Assembly (NCBI GenBank): GCA_045596625.1
Contig: JAZOCU010000026.1
Location: forward strand, 1-64,000
DNA length: 64,000 bases
From: Firm-04 sp045596625
GTDB taxonomy: Bacteria > Bacillota > Clostridia > Oscillospirales > Ruminococcaceae
Reading direction: 5' to 3'
Notes under the pieces: model-generated
Seen by the model: only the letters and a program-made list of their open reading frames with translations
Told to the model about the DNA's origin: nothing
Databases searched by the model: none
In this document: in pieces, positions 1-8,849 of the stretch
Position numbering within the stretch: position 1 is the first letter of the stretch
Layout: each line of letters starts with the position of its first letter
Made by a program: the position numbers and the translations under genes

Positions 1-1
1 T

Positions 2-1213
2 CCTGTGGATGTCTGGTTTGATAACGGCACCGCATCCTTTAACATGACCTTTGCGATCCCCGAAGGCTTCACCATCGAGAACATCACCTACGGCAGTGAG
101 TATGCAGAAAACGGCAGCTTTACCTTTGATCCGGAAACCAATACACTGCTGTGGACCAGCAATGACGGCAGCAATTATGTACCGACACCGGGACAGAACA
201 TTGCTACCATCACACTGAACATTCCCGAAGATGCAGAGGTTGGTACCGACTATGTGATCGATGCAACGAATGTTTCGGCCGTGGATGAAAATGGTTCTGC
301 ACTCCGTTATACGATCAATGCAGGTGAGCTGAGCATTACAGCACCGCAAACGACAACTACGACAACAATTACAACAACAGAATCCACCACTACTACTACG
401 GAAACTACCGAGACCACAACCGATCAGACGACGACGTTTACCGTGATTACCTCTTACTCCACAGAGTTTGTTGAGCCGACTCGTGTGAACTACTGGTCGC
501 ACGATACGCGCACCTTCCTTGAAAGCGGTGGACTGGCCGGTCTTAGCGCATGTATTCATCTCTATCAGTATTATGTCAATGCTGAGGGCTATTTTGTAGA
601 TGAAGCCGGTACATTGCTGACCGATGAAGAAGGCAATGCAATCCTTTACAATGAGGAGAATCCGGTATATCCTGCAGCAGAAGACGCTGTCGCATACAAG
701 AATCTGGATGTTACCGAACTGACTAAACCCGCAGAGGATGAAGATTCACCGGTTGAGGTTTATGTTCCCGGTGTACACAAATATCCGATTCCGGCATATT
801 ACGATCAGAGTAAACAAACGGATCCTGACTTTATCTTCGGTGATGGATCGCCCCTGTACTTTGGTGAGTTCAAGATCTATATTGGTCTTAAGGGCGATAC
901 TCAGCTGGATGAGGATGTGGATGCAAACGATGCACAGTTGACGCTGAACTATTATCTCTATACAGTGATCCTTCACGAGGAGACTTATCAGCTTAACGAG
1001 GATGCTGAACTGCAAGATCTGGCATTCTATGTATCTGATGTATTCTACCAGCAGCGTCTGGATGCCAATACGGCAAATGCAATCCTGAACTACTACCTGT
1101 ACAACACCATTCTGACGAATCCTCAAACATGGACAGATATTTGCGGATATGACTTCCCGGATTCGTTCTTCGAAGGGGATGCCAACACAGCACCTGTCTC
1201 CAAGATAGAATAA
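2..1213 (+). CDS. Scaffoldin-like protein, C-terminal part (cohesin half, Thr-rich linker, divergent dockerin)
   Basis: The gene enters from the left edge in frame 2, so its start and signal peptide are missing. About 403 residues are visible. Residues 1-112 look like the second half of a cohesin beta-sandwich (FAIPEGF, NIATITLNIPEDAEVG, ending GELSITAP). A linker of almost only Thr/Glu follows (115-145). Residues 146-290 match nothing I recognise. Residues 291-370 look like a degenerate dockerin: two segments, GDTQLDEDVDANDAQLTLNY and DVFYQQRLDANTANAILNYY, with Asp/Asn-rich loops followed by helices, but the first loop is not canonical. Cohesin plus dockerin in one chain is the pattern of adaptor scaffoldins in ruminococcal cellulosomes. 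The protein is secreted by inference. A strong hairpin terminator follows the stop. An alternative is a surface protein with a cohesin-like fold but no scaffoldin role. Confidence 0.7.
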   Translation, partial: PVDVWFDNGTASFNMTFAIPEGFTIENITYGSEYAENGSFTFDPETNTLLWTSNDGSNYVPTPGQNIATITLNIPEDAEVGTDYVIDATNVSAVDENGSALRYTINAGELSITAPQTTTTTTITTTESTTTTTETTETTTDQTTTFTVITSYSTEFVEPTRVNYWSHDTRTFLESGGLAGLSACIHLYQYYVNAEGYFVDEAGTLLTDEEGNAILYNEENPVYPAAEDAVAYKNLDVTELTKPAEDEDSPVEVYVPGVHKYPIPAYYDQSKQTDPDFIFGDGSPLYFGEFKIYIGLKGDTQLDEDVDANDAQLTLNYYLYTVILHEETYQLNEDAELQDLAFYVSDVFYQQRLDANTANAILNYYLYNTILTNPQTWTDICGYDFPDSFFEGDANTAPVSKIE

Positions 1214-1221
1214 CCAAACAT

Positions 1222-1260
1222 AAAACGCAGACGATACTTAGGTGTCGTCTGCGTTTTCTT
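1222..1260 (+). terminator. Rho-independent terminator of the scaffoldin-like gene
   Basis: A 16-pair stem (1222-1237 with 1242-1257, one G-T pair) and a 4-base loop TTAG, ending in TTTTCTTTT. It lies 9 bases after the stop codon. Confidence 0.9.
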
Positions 1261-1293
1261 TTAGCGTAATCGGGAAAAATAGCTGGGGATCAC

Positions 1294-1330
1294 AAAAAAG
1301 AGAGTCTCTTGAAAAGAGACTCTCTTTTTT
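1294..1330. terminator. Bidirectional terminator between converging genes
   Basis: A perfect 17-pair stem (1294-1310 with 1314-1330), 3-base loop GAA, with A and T runs on both sides. On the minus strand it ends the operon running left from moxR; on the plus strand it backs up the terminator at 1222. Confidence 0.9.
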
Positions 1331-1356
1331 ATATGAATGTTGCGGATAGGATGGAA

Positions 1357-1629
1357 TCAGGCAGCAGTCATTGCTTCATAGGCAGCAGTGAGCCATTTCA
1401 ACATCTCCTCAAATCCATCTTCGGTCAAAGAAAAGACAGCTGTATCCTTCAATTGCTGTATTGCAAGCTCATAGCAGAGATCCGTATCCCAGATTTCGAC
1501 TTGCAAGGTATCCTCTTTCGGGCAGATACGATATCGCAGCGCTTTTCTGCTGCCGGTATGAATGTTTCCTGCTTGAAAATAAAACAATTTGGGAATATCA
1601 AAAGCATTACGAGGCTGATGTTCTGTCAT
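1357..1629 (-). CDS. Small conserved hypothetical protein (90 aa)
   Basis: A short soluble protein with no signal peptide or membrane segment. I do not recognise a named family. The start at 1629 is supported by AAGGAG eight bases upstream. It begins 29 bases after the stop of the dockerin-peptidase gene with no terminator between, so it is probably the last gene of the same transcript, and the bidirectional terminator at 1294-1330 follows it. The sequence is rich in aromatic residues and in acidic helices near the C-terminus (LTEDGFEEMLKWLTAAYEAM). The antisense reading of the same span has no ribosome site. No function is proposed. Confidence 0.75.
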   Translation of the reverse strand: MTEHQPRNAFDIPKLFYFQAGNIHTGSRKALRYRICPKEDTLQVEIWDTDLCYELAIQQLKDTAVFSLTEDGFEEMLKWLTAAYEAMTAA

Positions 1630-1658
1630 AAAATCCGTTCTCCTTATTATGAAATGAA

Positions 1659-3662
1659 TTACAACAGCGCCAGATCCGAGGCATTTACGATACCATCGCC
1701 GTTATAATCCGCAGTGAGAAGCTGCGTTGCATTGAGTGAGGCATTTCCTGCAAGATAGTCAGCAAAGAGTACACGGTCGGCATCATTGCAGACACCATCC
1801 AGTGTCAGATCACCGCAAAGATGCAGATAGGGTTCGTTTTCTTGTCCGAGGCAGAGCCAGCCGGAGCCATCCAGCCACTGCACACGAGCCCAGTCGCCTT
1901 CGCAGGAAAGCAGTGTGACGATTTCACCGTTGGCAAATCTGCCAAGCCATACACCACTGATATCCGGTGCTTGCCGGATGTTCAGTGCAGAGGCGGTAAC
2001 AACACAGCGTCCGACGGATACCGGCCATGGATTTGCAGGCGAGGATGTGTTGTCATCTTCGCATTTTTGGCAAAATGCAAGGTTGATCCATCCGGTTTTT
2101 CCTTGATAGATTGTTTTGCCCCAGTTGCCATCCAGCTCGGTGACGATGAATTCGGTGTTGGTACCGATAAATGCTAAGGTTTCTGATTCGGTAGTAGCTG
2201 CAGCACGCAGACGCATGCAGGAATCGCCCGTAGTATATCGTTGCGTGTCGGCAGGCACTTCGACGGGAGGCGTGTCAACAGGATCATCGGTAGGATCATC
2301 GACAGGATCGTCAGTAGGATCATCAGTAGGGGGCAGTTCGGAAAGCAGGATGCAATACGGGAGATTTACCCAGCCATCCATACCTTGATATTTGGTTTTA
2401 CCCCATTCGCCATCCAGATCGGTGACGACAAATTCCGTATCCGTGCCGATATAGGCGAGGGTATCGGAATTGGTCGTGGCAGCAGCACGCAGGCGCATAC
2501 AATTGCTGCCGGTCGTATAGCGCAGACAATATTTCGGCGGGTTGGTATTGATACTGTCAAGGCAGATGCAATATTGCAAAGAGATCCAGCCCACTTTCCC
2601 GTTGATCGTAGTGTATCCCCAGTTGCCGCTGACCTTTGAGACAGAGAAGGTTGTCTGCGGCGGTACATATCCGATCACGGAAGCACTGATACTGGAGGCG
2701 CTTCGTAAATTGAGCGTGTTTTGATCCGTTGAGTAATTGCCGGTGATATATAATGCAGTCATAGGCGTGCAGTAATTCATGGAGATCCAGCCAGTCATAC
2801 CGTTCCAGTCGCACATTCCCCACTCACCGGAAATACCGGTGATTTCAAGGCTCGTACCGCTGGGAATCACGCCCAAGATATCGCTTCGCAGAGAAGGTTC
2901 TTTTCGCAGATGCAGATTGGCATATGTTTGATACATACCTTCGGAATAATCGGCAGTATTGCTGTCCTCAGGAGAAATCGGCTCCGGATCATCAGCGCCC
3001 ATAAACAACCGCATACTTGCGATCTGCGAGGCATCATATTTGGCATATAGGCTGTCATGGGCAGAGCCGGGATCATCCATATAAACCACGCCGTTTTCTA
3101 CGGCACGCACCGCAATGAAATGGGTCTGCTGCGGTGTTTCTTTGACGCAGATGGCAACGTAATAGCCATCATTGATATAGCCGGAGATCTCATCGATCTG
3201 GGTTGCGGTAGTCCGCCCTTCAAAATCGCGGCTGCCTTGATAGCGGAATTCCGGTACCAATCCGGTAATGGTATTCCAGTTGAGAATACCGTAATCGGAA
3301 AAACCGCCATGTTCACTGAGATAGCGACATAGCATGCCGGGATTGAAATTTTCAGGCAGGGTACAGCCGGAGGAAGCGCATAAGATTGCTGCTGCAGTTA
3401 CGGCACAGCCGGAGCTTTTCATAGTATCGCCCATGATCCCTACAGGCAGAGAAGCCCAAGCAGGTGCATATTGCTTCCAATTATGGAAGGACTCCAGCGC
3501 AGAGGGTGTAACGACGGCAGAAACAGGAGAGGAAGCTGACGGTTCCGTTACAGCGGATGCGGGCAGCCATAAGGAATCAACGACGCCGGCGGTTACCATT
3601 GCGGCGCTCAGAAGGAAGGCGGCAAATCGTTTACAGGCAGCGGGGAATGGGAATCCAGACAT
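1659..3662 (-). CDS. Secreted C39-like peptidase with five SH3b repeats and a C-terminal dockerin
   Basis: 667 aa. The signal peptide spans about residues 1-37 (ending LPASA). A papain-like, C39-type domain covers about 65-225: SSGCAVTAAA (Cys86), THFIAV (His181) and VYMDDPGS (Asp196) would be the triad. Five bacterial SH3 repeats follow (about 241-298, 304-365, 379-437, 475-532, 551-607), each with the LRxxxxxxSxxLG and GWI/VxxxYC pattern; a Pro-Asp-Thr spacer made of imperfect TDDP repeats sits between repeats 3 and 4. Residues 617-667 are a type I-like dockerin (CGDLTLDGVCNDADR and ADYNGDGIVNASD). It should therefore be cell-exported and cellulosome-bound, with SH3b modules possibly contacting peptidoglycan. 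The start at 3662 is preferred over the in-frame ATG at 3680 because AAAGGA sits 9 bases before it. It follows the transglutaminase gene by 24 bases. Confidence 0.88.
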   Translation of the reverse strand: MSGFPFPAACKRFAAFLLSAAMVTAGVVDSLWLPASAVTEPSASSPVSAVVTPSALESFHNWKQYAPAWASLPVGIMGDTMKSSGCAVTAAAILCASSGCTLPENFNPGMLCRYLSEHGGFSDYGILNWNTITGLVPEFRYQGSRDFEGRTTATQIDEISGYINDGYYVAICVKETPQQTHFIAVRAVENGVVYMDDPGSAHDSLYAKYDASQIASMRLFMGADDPEPISPEDSNTADYSEGMYQTYANLHLRKEPSLRSDILGVIPSGTSLEITGISGEWGMCDWNGMTGWISMNYCTPMTALYITGNYSTDQNTLNLRSASSISASVIGYVPPQTTFSVSKVSGNWGYTTINGKVGWISLQYCICLDSINTNPPKYCLRYTTGSNCMRLRAAATTNSDTLAYIGTDTEFVVTDLDGEWGKTKYQGMDGWVNLPYCILLSELPPTDDPTDDPVDDPTDDPVDTPPVEVPADTQRYTTGDSCMRLRAAATTESETLAFIGTNTEFIVTELDGNWGKTIYQGKTGWINLAFCQKCEDDNTSSPANPWPVSVGRCVVTASALNIRQAPDISGVWLGRFANGEIVTLLSCEGDWARVQWLDGSGWLCLGQENEPYLHLCGDLTLDGVCNDADRVLFADYLAGNASLNATQLLTADYNGDGIVNASDLALL

Positions 3663-3686
3663 GATGTCACATCCTTTCATGAAAAC

Positions 3687-6215
3687 TTATTTCTGATCAG
3701 CGGCACGTTCTGCCTTTGCAGCGGCTTTTTCTTCTTTGCGCCGCCGCCGTACAGCAGGCTGCCATGCTTCGCGTAATGCGCAATATGCGGTATATGCATT
3801 GGATACGCTGTCGGGTGTGCAGCCGGAACCATATACGGCATCCTCAAATCCTTGGCAGATCTGATCCAATGCCGAATGGATCTGCGGTACATCAAACATT
3901 ACGGCAGCAGCCGAAGCACAGGCTTCTCTTGCCGTTGCTGCTTTGGGGATATTCCATTGCTTTTTGAGTCGTAAAAATGCTTTTTGCACCATCAGAGCAT
4001 TGCAGTAGCGACGGAATCGTCTTCGGAACAGCTGCTCGGAAAGGCGTGGTATCACAAAATACAGGAAGAAAATGATCAGTGCTGCACCCAGCAATAATAT
4101 CACACCGGTATATTGCAGCGTGTTGATGACGTTGGTGTTCAGACCGTTCGGAGCCTGTTCATTGAGATCGGCAGCCGTGGCATCGAACATCATCCAGCCA
4201 TAGCCGGGCAGATAGACCTCTGTAAAAGCATGTGCGTGGGTCGTGCGGATGACATGTGTGCTGTTGTTTTGTGCGCCATAACCGATCTCGGTTACGGTTT
4301 CGGAAAGCGAATAGCCTTCTGTATAACGAGCGATCAGACCGGCACTGCGGCAAAGCTCTGTCATAGCCGACGCAAATTGATAGCAGACACCGGTTTTGTT
4401 TTGAAAGAGGAAGGTTTCCACATTATCCTCTTCCCCGATGAGATAGTCCAGATCATAGGTATAATTTGTGCGGAGATACTCGCAGATCGCAGCAGCCTTA
4501 TCGTAGTCGGTGGACAACCCTTCTGTCAGTACGGCAGCAAGTGTCTGTACAGATTCGGGCGTTTGAATGTCTTCCTGTGCAGAATAGGCCAATGCATTTC
4601 CGTGATCGAGGCTCAGCCGCTGAAGCACTTCCAGGTCTTCCTCGCTTTGCTGTTGGAGATAATAGAGCGAGAGGATCAGATCGAGCAGATCCTCGCCGTT
4701 GATCTGCTGCAGGAGCAGCTGCACCTCTTGGGTTGCTGCAAACTGCTGGCTGAAATATTCCAGCGCATAGGTTTCGCTGTAGGTTCTGGCGGGCTTTTGC
4801 CGGAACAGCACACCATTTTTGCTCTGGTAGATGCTGTGGCGTGTGTTGATTGTGGTAGGATACAGCGGAGAAAGATAACCGATGTTGTTGTAGCCGACGC
4901 AATTGAGTTCCAATGGCAGGACAAATGCTTCGGGAGAAAGTAGAGTATCTGCCAGCGAAGCGATTCCATATTCCTCTGCAAGCTCCGGAAACCGGATAGC
5001 GATATCGCGATAAAACAGATAATAATCATAAGGGGTGCAATCAGCAGAGGCGGTAAGGAATCCGCTGTATGCATTGGTCAATGTGGAATCCGGCTGTACA
5101 TAGAAGATAACAGCGCTTTCCGGTTGATCGACAGAGGATGCTGTCCAGGAATCGGTTTCATAATCATAATAGGTATAGGTTGAAAGCCGAAGATTCAGTG
5201 GCTCCGAGGCGGTGGCGTAATAAAGGATACGATTGGGCATATCGGGGGTATAACCGCCGCCGTCAGAGGTATCCGAGAACGCACTGATAGAATTGAGCAG
5301 ATAATCGGTGAAGGCAGTCATATTAATGAGACCTTCAATATAGGCTCTGTCAGCATGGACCGTAGGCTTTGGAATTGCAAGCACCAGAATGGAGGCACCG
5401 CAGATAAACAGCATGGAAGCACCGAGCCCCTTGCCGTTTACGATTTCGGGACGAGGCTTTTGCAGTGCTTTTTTTTGCAGCTTCAGGGGCAGAGATTCAA
5501 CTTCAGCCAGCAAATAGGCACTTTGGTTTTCTTGATGTACATATATCACATCGGGATCATTGTTGTGAAGCTGCTGACAGAAGATCATGACCGCAAAATA
5601 CATGGCAAACAAAAAGATGATGAATGGGATCGGCATGACTTCATCTTCCTTTGCATAGATGGCAAAGGGAAAGCACATGATCATGAACGACATAAACACA
5701 CGATATCGTACAAATGAAAAATAATAGGTAATGGATGCAATGAAAAAGGCGAACAGCAGCATCAGCGCAACGGTAAAGGGACCGTAATAGGCATTCAGTA
5801 CCGATTGCGGTGTGAAGAACCATACCATAAAGCTAAGCGTTACATCCGACCCCTCGGGAGCAAATACACCATGAAACAGATTCGGGTTTTCTCCCACATA
5901 GATACAAAAGGAAGCTAAGATCAAGGTCAGTATGCCGGCAAGCAGATAGAAAATGCCGCCGATCACATGATGACGGTTGACAAAATCGAACAGCCGAAAC
6001 AATAGCCATTGAATGATCGTGATCACCAAAGCCCAGATGACAGTATAAGAGGGGGCATAATGGTAGAGAATGGAAGTAACGACAAGTACTGAGTATAATA
6101 ATGGGATATGACGTGCCTGTGTGATGTATTGTATCACCGGATGCTTTGCAAAAGACCGTAATTTCCGTACGAATCCGGATTCTGACAAAGCATCGGCCAA
6201 ATGAGATTCCGGCAT
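3687..6215 (-). CDS. Membrane transglutaminase-like protein (TgpA/YebA type)
   Basis: 842 aa. About six hydrophobic segments fill residues 35-215, a further one lies near 265-282 and one near 702-722. Between the last two is a large extracytoplasmic part whose transglutaminase core (about 570-685) shows a full triad: TGVCYQF (Cys611), HAFTEVYLPGYGW (His662) and FDAT (Asp678). The C-terminal tail (725-842) is cytoplasmic by topology and ends in a Lys/Ala-rich stretch. MoxR-DUF58-transglutaminase is a familiar three-gene module; its substrate is unknown in Firmicutes, and the papain-like core could act as a peptidase or an amide crosslinker. The start has AAAGGAGG 9 bases upstream. The gene begins 36 bases after DUF58 and is followed closely by the dockerin peptidase, which suggests the two cysteine enzymes are made together. 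Confidence 0.92.
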   Translation of the reverse strand: MPESHLADALSESGFVRKLRSFAKHPVIQYITQARHIPLLYSVLVVTSILYHYAPSYTVIWALVITIIQWLLFRLFDFVNRHHVIGGIFYLLAGILTLILASFCIYVGENPNLFHGVFAPEGSDVTLSFMVWFFTPQSVLNAYYGPFTVALMLLFAFFIASITYYFSFVRYRVFMSFMIMCFPFAIYAKEDEVMPIPFIIFLFAMYFAVMIFCQQLHNNDPDVIYVHQENQSAYLLAEVESLPLKLQKKALQKPRPEIVNGKGLGASMLFICGASILVLAIPKPTVHADRAYIEGLINMTAFTDYLLNSISAFSDTSDGGGYTPDMPNRILYYATASEPLNLRLSTYTYYDYETDSWTASSVDQPESAVIFYVQPDSTLTNAYSGFLTASADCTPYDYYLFYRDIAIRFPELAEEYGIASLADTLLSPEAFVLPLELNCVGYNNIGYLSPLYPTTINTRHSIYQSKNGVLFRQKPARTYSETYALEYFSQQFAATQEVQLLLQQINGEDLLDLILSLYYLQQQSEEDLEVLQRLSLDHGNALAYSAQEDIQTPESVQTLAAVLTEGLSTDYDKAAAICEYLRTNYTYDLDYLIGEEDNVETFLFQNKTGVCYQFASAMTELCRSAGLIARYTEGYSLSETVTEIGYGAQNNSTHVIRTTHAHAFTEVYLPGYGWMMFDATAADLNEQAPNGLNTNVINTLQYTGVILLLGAALIIFFLYFVIPRLSEQLFRRRFRRYCNALMVQKAFLRLKKQWNIPKAATAREACASAAAVMFDVPQIHSALDQICQGFEDAVYGSGCTPDSVSNAYTAYCALREAWQPAVRRRRKEEKAAAKAERAADQK

Positions 6216-6251
6216 ATCGAAACGCCTCCTTTCCTGTATCGTTGCAGCAGC

Positions 6252-7550
6252 TCAGCTGTTGATCGGCTCAATGTGGTTATCCTCGGCAACATACCACAAT
6301 GCAGCGTTTTTGGGATAGAGTATATTGTTGCTGACCGGCTGCGGAGAGATATAATGCAGGGAAGCTGTGAGCCGATCTAATGCAGCAGCGCGCTGACGAT
6401 CGCAGTTGGTGGCAAAATATAGCAGAATGGCATCATTTTGTTGTGATAAGGCATGGGGCAGCGGGTCAGTGCCGTAAAAGGCGGCTGGCGGACGGAATCC
6501 GCCGCGCAGCAGCAGCACCGATTCGGCGGTGAGCTGATCGGGAGAGTCCAGTGTAATTTGCTGCCACTGTGCATCGGCATCCTGATAATAGAGCACACAG
6601 GGATAGCCCTGCTGCACACAAAGCTGCAGTAAACCCAATGCGGTTTCAATCAGCAGCTGTTCCTCTGCCAGACAGCGTCGGATATGGATCCCTGAGGATT
6701 CTCTGTGAAAATCGAGCACTACAGACAGCTTTGCCAGAGCCGCCGGTTCATCTTTTCGTACCATCAGCTTTTTCCGTTTGGAGGACAGCTTCCAGTTTAC
6801 ACGCTTGAGCGGATCGCCGGGAAGATAATCCCGATGCTCATAGCCGGGTGTAGCAGCTGCGGAAAATACCGGCGTTGCTTCATTATCCTCATCTGCGGTG
6901 ACAGATTCGTTGGCAACGCTCTGAAATAGCTGATTGCTCGGCTTGAGCTGAGGGATCTCCGGCAGGATCAGTATGGATTCCTCGCAATACAGCTTCAGCT
7001 TAAAGCGAAACATTCCGAGAAAATCCGAAAGCACGACATGTGAAATGTTCAGAGTGGCTTTGCCACAATACTGTGTATGTAAAAGGAGCGTTACCTGATT
7101 GCTTCGTTCTATGCCCATGGACAGGCAAAGAGGAAGCATATCCGGCGTATGCTGCAAAGCGACCTGTTTTTGATATTGCCGATTCTGGAACCAGTATTGC
7201 AACGCACCGAAAATGCCTTCGTACCGCACAGGCGGATCAGGCAGCTCCTCTGCATTGGGATTGAGCTTTTCAAAATGAGGGTCGGCATAAAACCGCAGCC
7301 GAAGAAACGGCAGCGGCAAGGGCGTTTTTTTCGTCAGCACAAGGATTGCTTTGGTTTCTCGCTGCTTGATCGCTTGCTCCGGCACTTTCAGTTCCAGCTG
7401 CAGCGTATGCCGCATCCAGAGTGTGATGCCCAGCGAGAGCAATGGCATCAGCAGCAGAAAGGCAAGCATCATTACGCCGATGGCACCATCCAGATACATT
7501 GTGAAGATCACGGCGATCACAATGGCGCCCAGATATCCGATAGGAATCAT
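6252..7550 (-). CDS. DUF58 domain protein
   Basis: 432 aa. Two N-terminal membrane helices (about 5-48) precede a cytoplasmic region carrying the DUF58 signature YEHRDYLPGDPLKRVNWKLS near residue 235, followed by KLMVRKDEP and a von Willebrand A-like fold. DUF58 proteins accompany MoxR ATPases and are thought to be their clients or partners, linking them to the membrane. Its ATG overlaps the moxR stop in an ATGA arrangement, so translation is probably coupled. The transglutaminase gene follows 36 bases downstream. Confidence 0.93.
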   Translation of the reverse strand: MIPIGYLGAIVIAVIFTMYLDGAIGVMMLAFLLLMPLLSLGITLWMRHTLQLELKVPEQAIKQRETKAILVLTKKTPLPLPFLRLRFYADPHFEKLNPNAEELPDPPVRYEGIFGALQYWFQNRQYQKQVALQHTPDMLPLCLSMGIERSNQVTLLLHTQYCGKATLNISHVVLSDFLGMFRFKLKLYCEESILILPEIPQLKPSNQLFQSVANESVTADEDNEATPVFSAAATPGYEHRDYLPGDPLKRVNWKLSSKRKKLMVRKDEPAALAKLSVVLDFHRESSGIHIRRCLAEEQLLIETALGLLQLCVQQGYPCVLYYQDADAQWQQITLDSPDQLTAESVLLLRGGFRPPAAFYGTDPLPHALSQQNDAILLYFATNCDRQRAAALDRLTASLHYISPQPVSNNILYPKNAALWYVAEDNHIEPINS

Positions 7551-8485
7551 GATGCCTCCATGGGTACCGAAATGGAATCCAGTACCGAGCGAACCAAAGC
7601 GCGGGTATCGGCAAAACGGGATTTCCCTTTGGGAGACAGGATCAGACGATGTGCCAGAACACTTTCAGCCATGGCTTTCACATCGTCGGGCAGTGCATAG
7701 CTGCGGCCATCTAAGAATGCATTGGCCTTGACTGCCTTGAACAGTGCGATGGAGCCGCGGGGGCTTGCACCCAGCAGCAAGGCATCGTGGGTTCTGGTTG
7801 CGGCAACGATCCGCAGAACATAGCGTTTTACGGGATCACTCACAGTGATCTCCTTGACTTCTTCCTGTAAAGCCAGGATATCTTCGGGGCAGAGCGCCGG
7901 CTTATTGATATTATCGATCGGATTATGCCGTTCCGTGCGGGAAAGGATCTGCAACTCCTCCTCCTCGGAGGGATATCCCATACTGATGCGCATAAAGAAA
8001 CGATCCATTTGTGCTTCGGGCAAATGATAAGTACCATAGGTTTCAACGGGATTCTGTGTTGCAAGTACCATAAAAGGCTTGGGCAGGGGATGGGTTGTGC
8101 CGTCAATGGAGATCTGATGTTCCTCCATGACTTCCAGCAGGCTGGACTGCACCTTGGGGGAAGCACGGTTGATCTCATCGGCCAGCAGAAAATTACACAT
8201 TGCGGCACCCGGACGGTATTCCAGTGCAAAGGTTTGCTGGTTGACCAGCGTGAAGCCGGTGATATCTGAAGGCATTACATCGGGTGTGAGCTGGATTCGG
8301 TTGAAGCTGCCGCCCACAGAACGTGCCAGAGCAGCAGCGATTTGTGTTTTGCCTACGCCGGGTACATCTTCGATCAGAATATGTCCATCACAGAGCAAAC
8401 CGGCAATAACACAACGTACAGGCTGCTCTTTACCTACAATGACAGAAGCAATGCTGTCTTTCAACGCCTGTATTTTTTGATTCAT
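7547..8485 (-). CDS. MoxR-type AAA+ ATPase
   Basis: 312 aa. Walker A is DVPGVGKTQIA, Walker B is LLADEINRASP, and sensor 1 lies in MVLATQNPVETYGTYHLPEA; the AAA-lid/arginine-finger region ends the protein (ASPRGSIALFKAVKA). MoxR proteins act as chaperone-like ATPases that mature or activate partner complexes, here presumably the DUF58 and transglutaminase proteins encoded directly after it. The start at 8485 has AAAGGA 10 bases upstream; the longer reading to 8545 adds 20 residues without a ribosome site. It is the first gene of the leftward operon and has its own promoter at 8612-8640. Confidence 0.95.
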   Translation of the reverse strand: MNQKIQALKDSIASVIVGKEQPVRCVIAGLLCDGHILIEDVPGVGKTQIAAALARSVGGSFNRIQLTPDVMPSDITGFTLVNQQTFALEYRPGAAMCNFLLADEINRASPKVQSSLLEVMEEHQISIDGTTHPLPKPFMVLATQNPVETYGTYHLPEAQMDRFFMRISMGYPSEEEELQILSRTERHNPIDNINKPALCPEDILALQEEVKEITVSDPVKRYVLRIVAATRTHDALLLGASPRGSIALFKAVKANAFLDGRSYALPDDVKAMAESVLAHRLILSPKGKSRFADTRALVRSVLDSISVPMEAS

Positions 8486-8611
8486 TGATGATTCATCCTT
8501 TCCCAAGCAGTTGCTCACGATGCAGCATACCACATACGGGAGCAAAGCACGATTGTGATCTGAAGTTTATAGTGAAGCTGCACAAAAGAAAGCGCTGTTT
8601 TATTTCTTATC

Positions 8612-8640
8612 AGTATAGCATATGGCTTAAAAAAAGGCAA
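8612..8640 (-). promoter_or_regulatory. Promoter of the moxR operon
   Basis: On the minus strand TTGCCT (8640-8635), a 17-base spacer, and TATACT (8617-8612). It faces left toward moxR, back to back with the rightward promoter at 8701. Confidence 0.7.
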
Positions 8641-8700
8641 GCTTTTTACAGTTATTTCGTCATTTGTTACAGCATAACAGTTTGTTTTTGTGCGAATTGC

Positions 8701-8729
8701 TTGACATCGGGTCGAAAACAGGATATAAT
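8701..8729 (+). promoter_or_regulatory. Consensus promoter for the zinc-ribbon/TM2 gene
   Basis: TTGACA at 8701-8706 and TATAAT at 8724-8729 with a 17-base spacer: a perfect housekeeping-type match. The untranslated leader would be about 115 bases. The rest of the 8486-8849 gap shows only the divergent moxR promoter. Confidence 0.88.
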
Positions 8730-8849
8730 AATATCGGAATCGTGTTTGCTGTGAATTGAAAGGATTTTTGTTTTGGAAAGCAGCAAAACCAATCGCTGTT
8801 TTTATAGATTTGAGACAGCGCAGATCAGATGAGGAGGAGCTTATCCATT

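Noticed and set aside
2270..2335. Short tandem repeat considered as a CRISPR or VNTR element
   Set aside because: It is in-frame coding for the Asp-Pro-Thr linker of the dockerin peptidase, with no spacers. No CRISPR array is present in the window.
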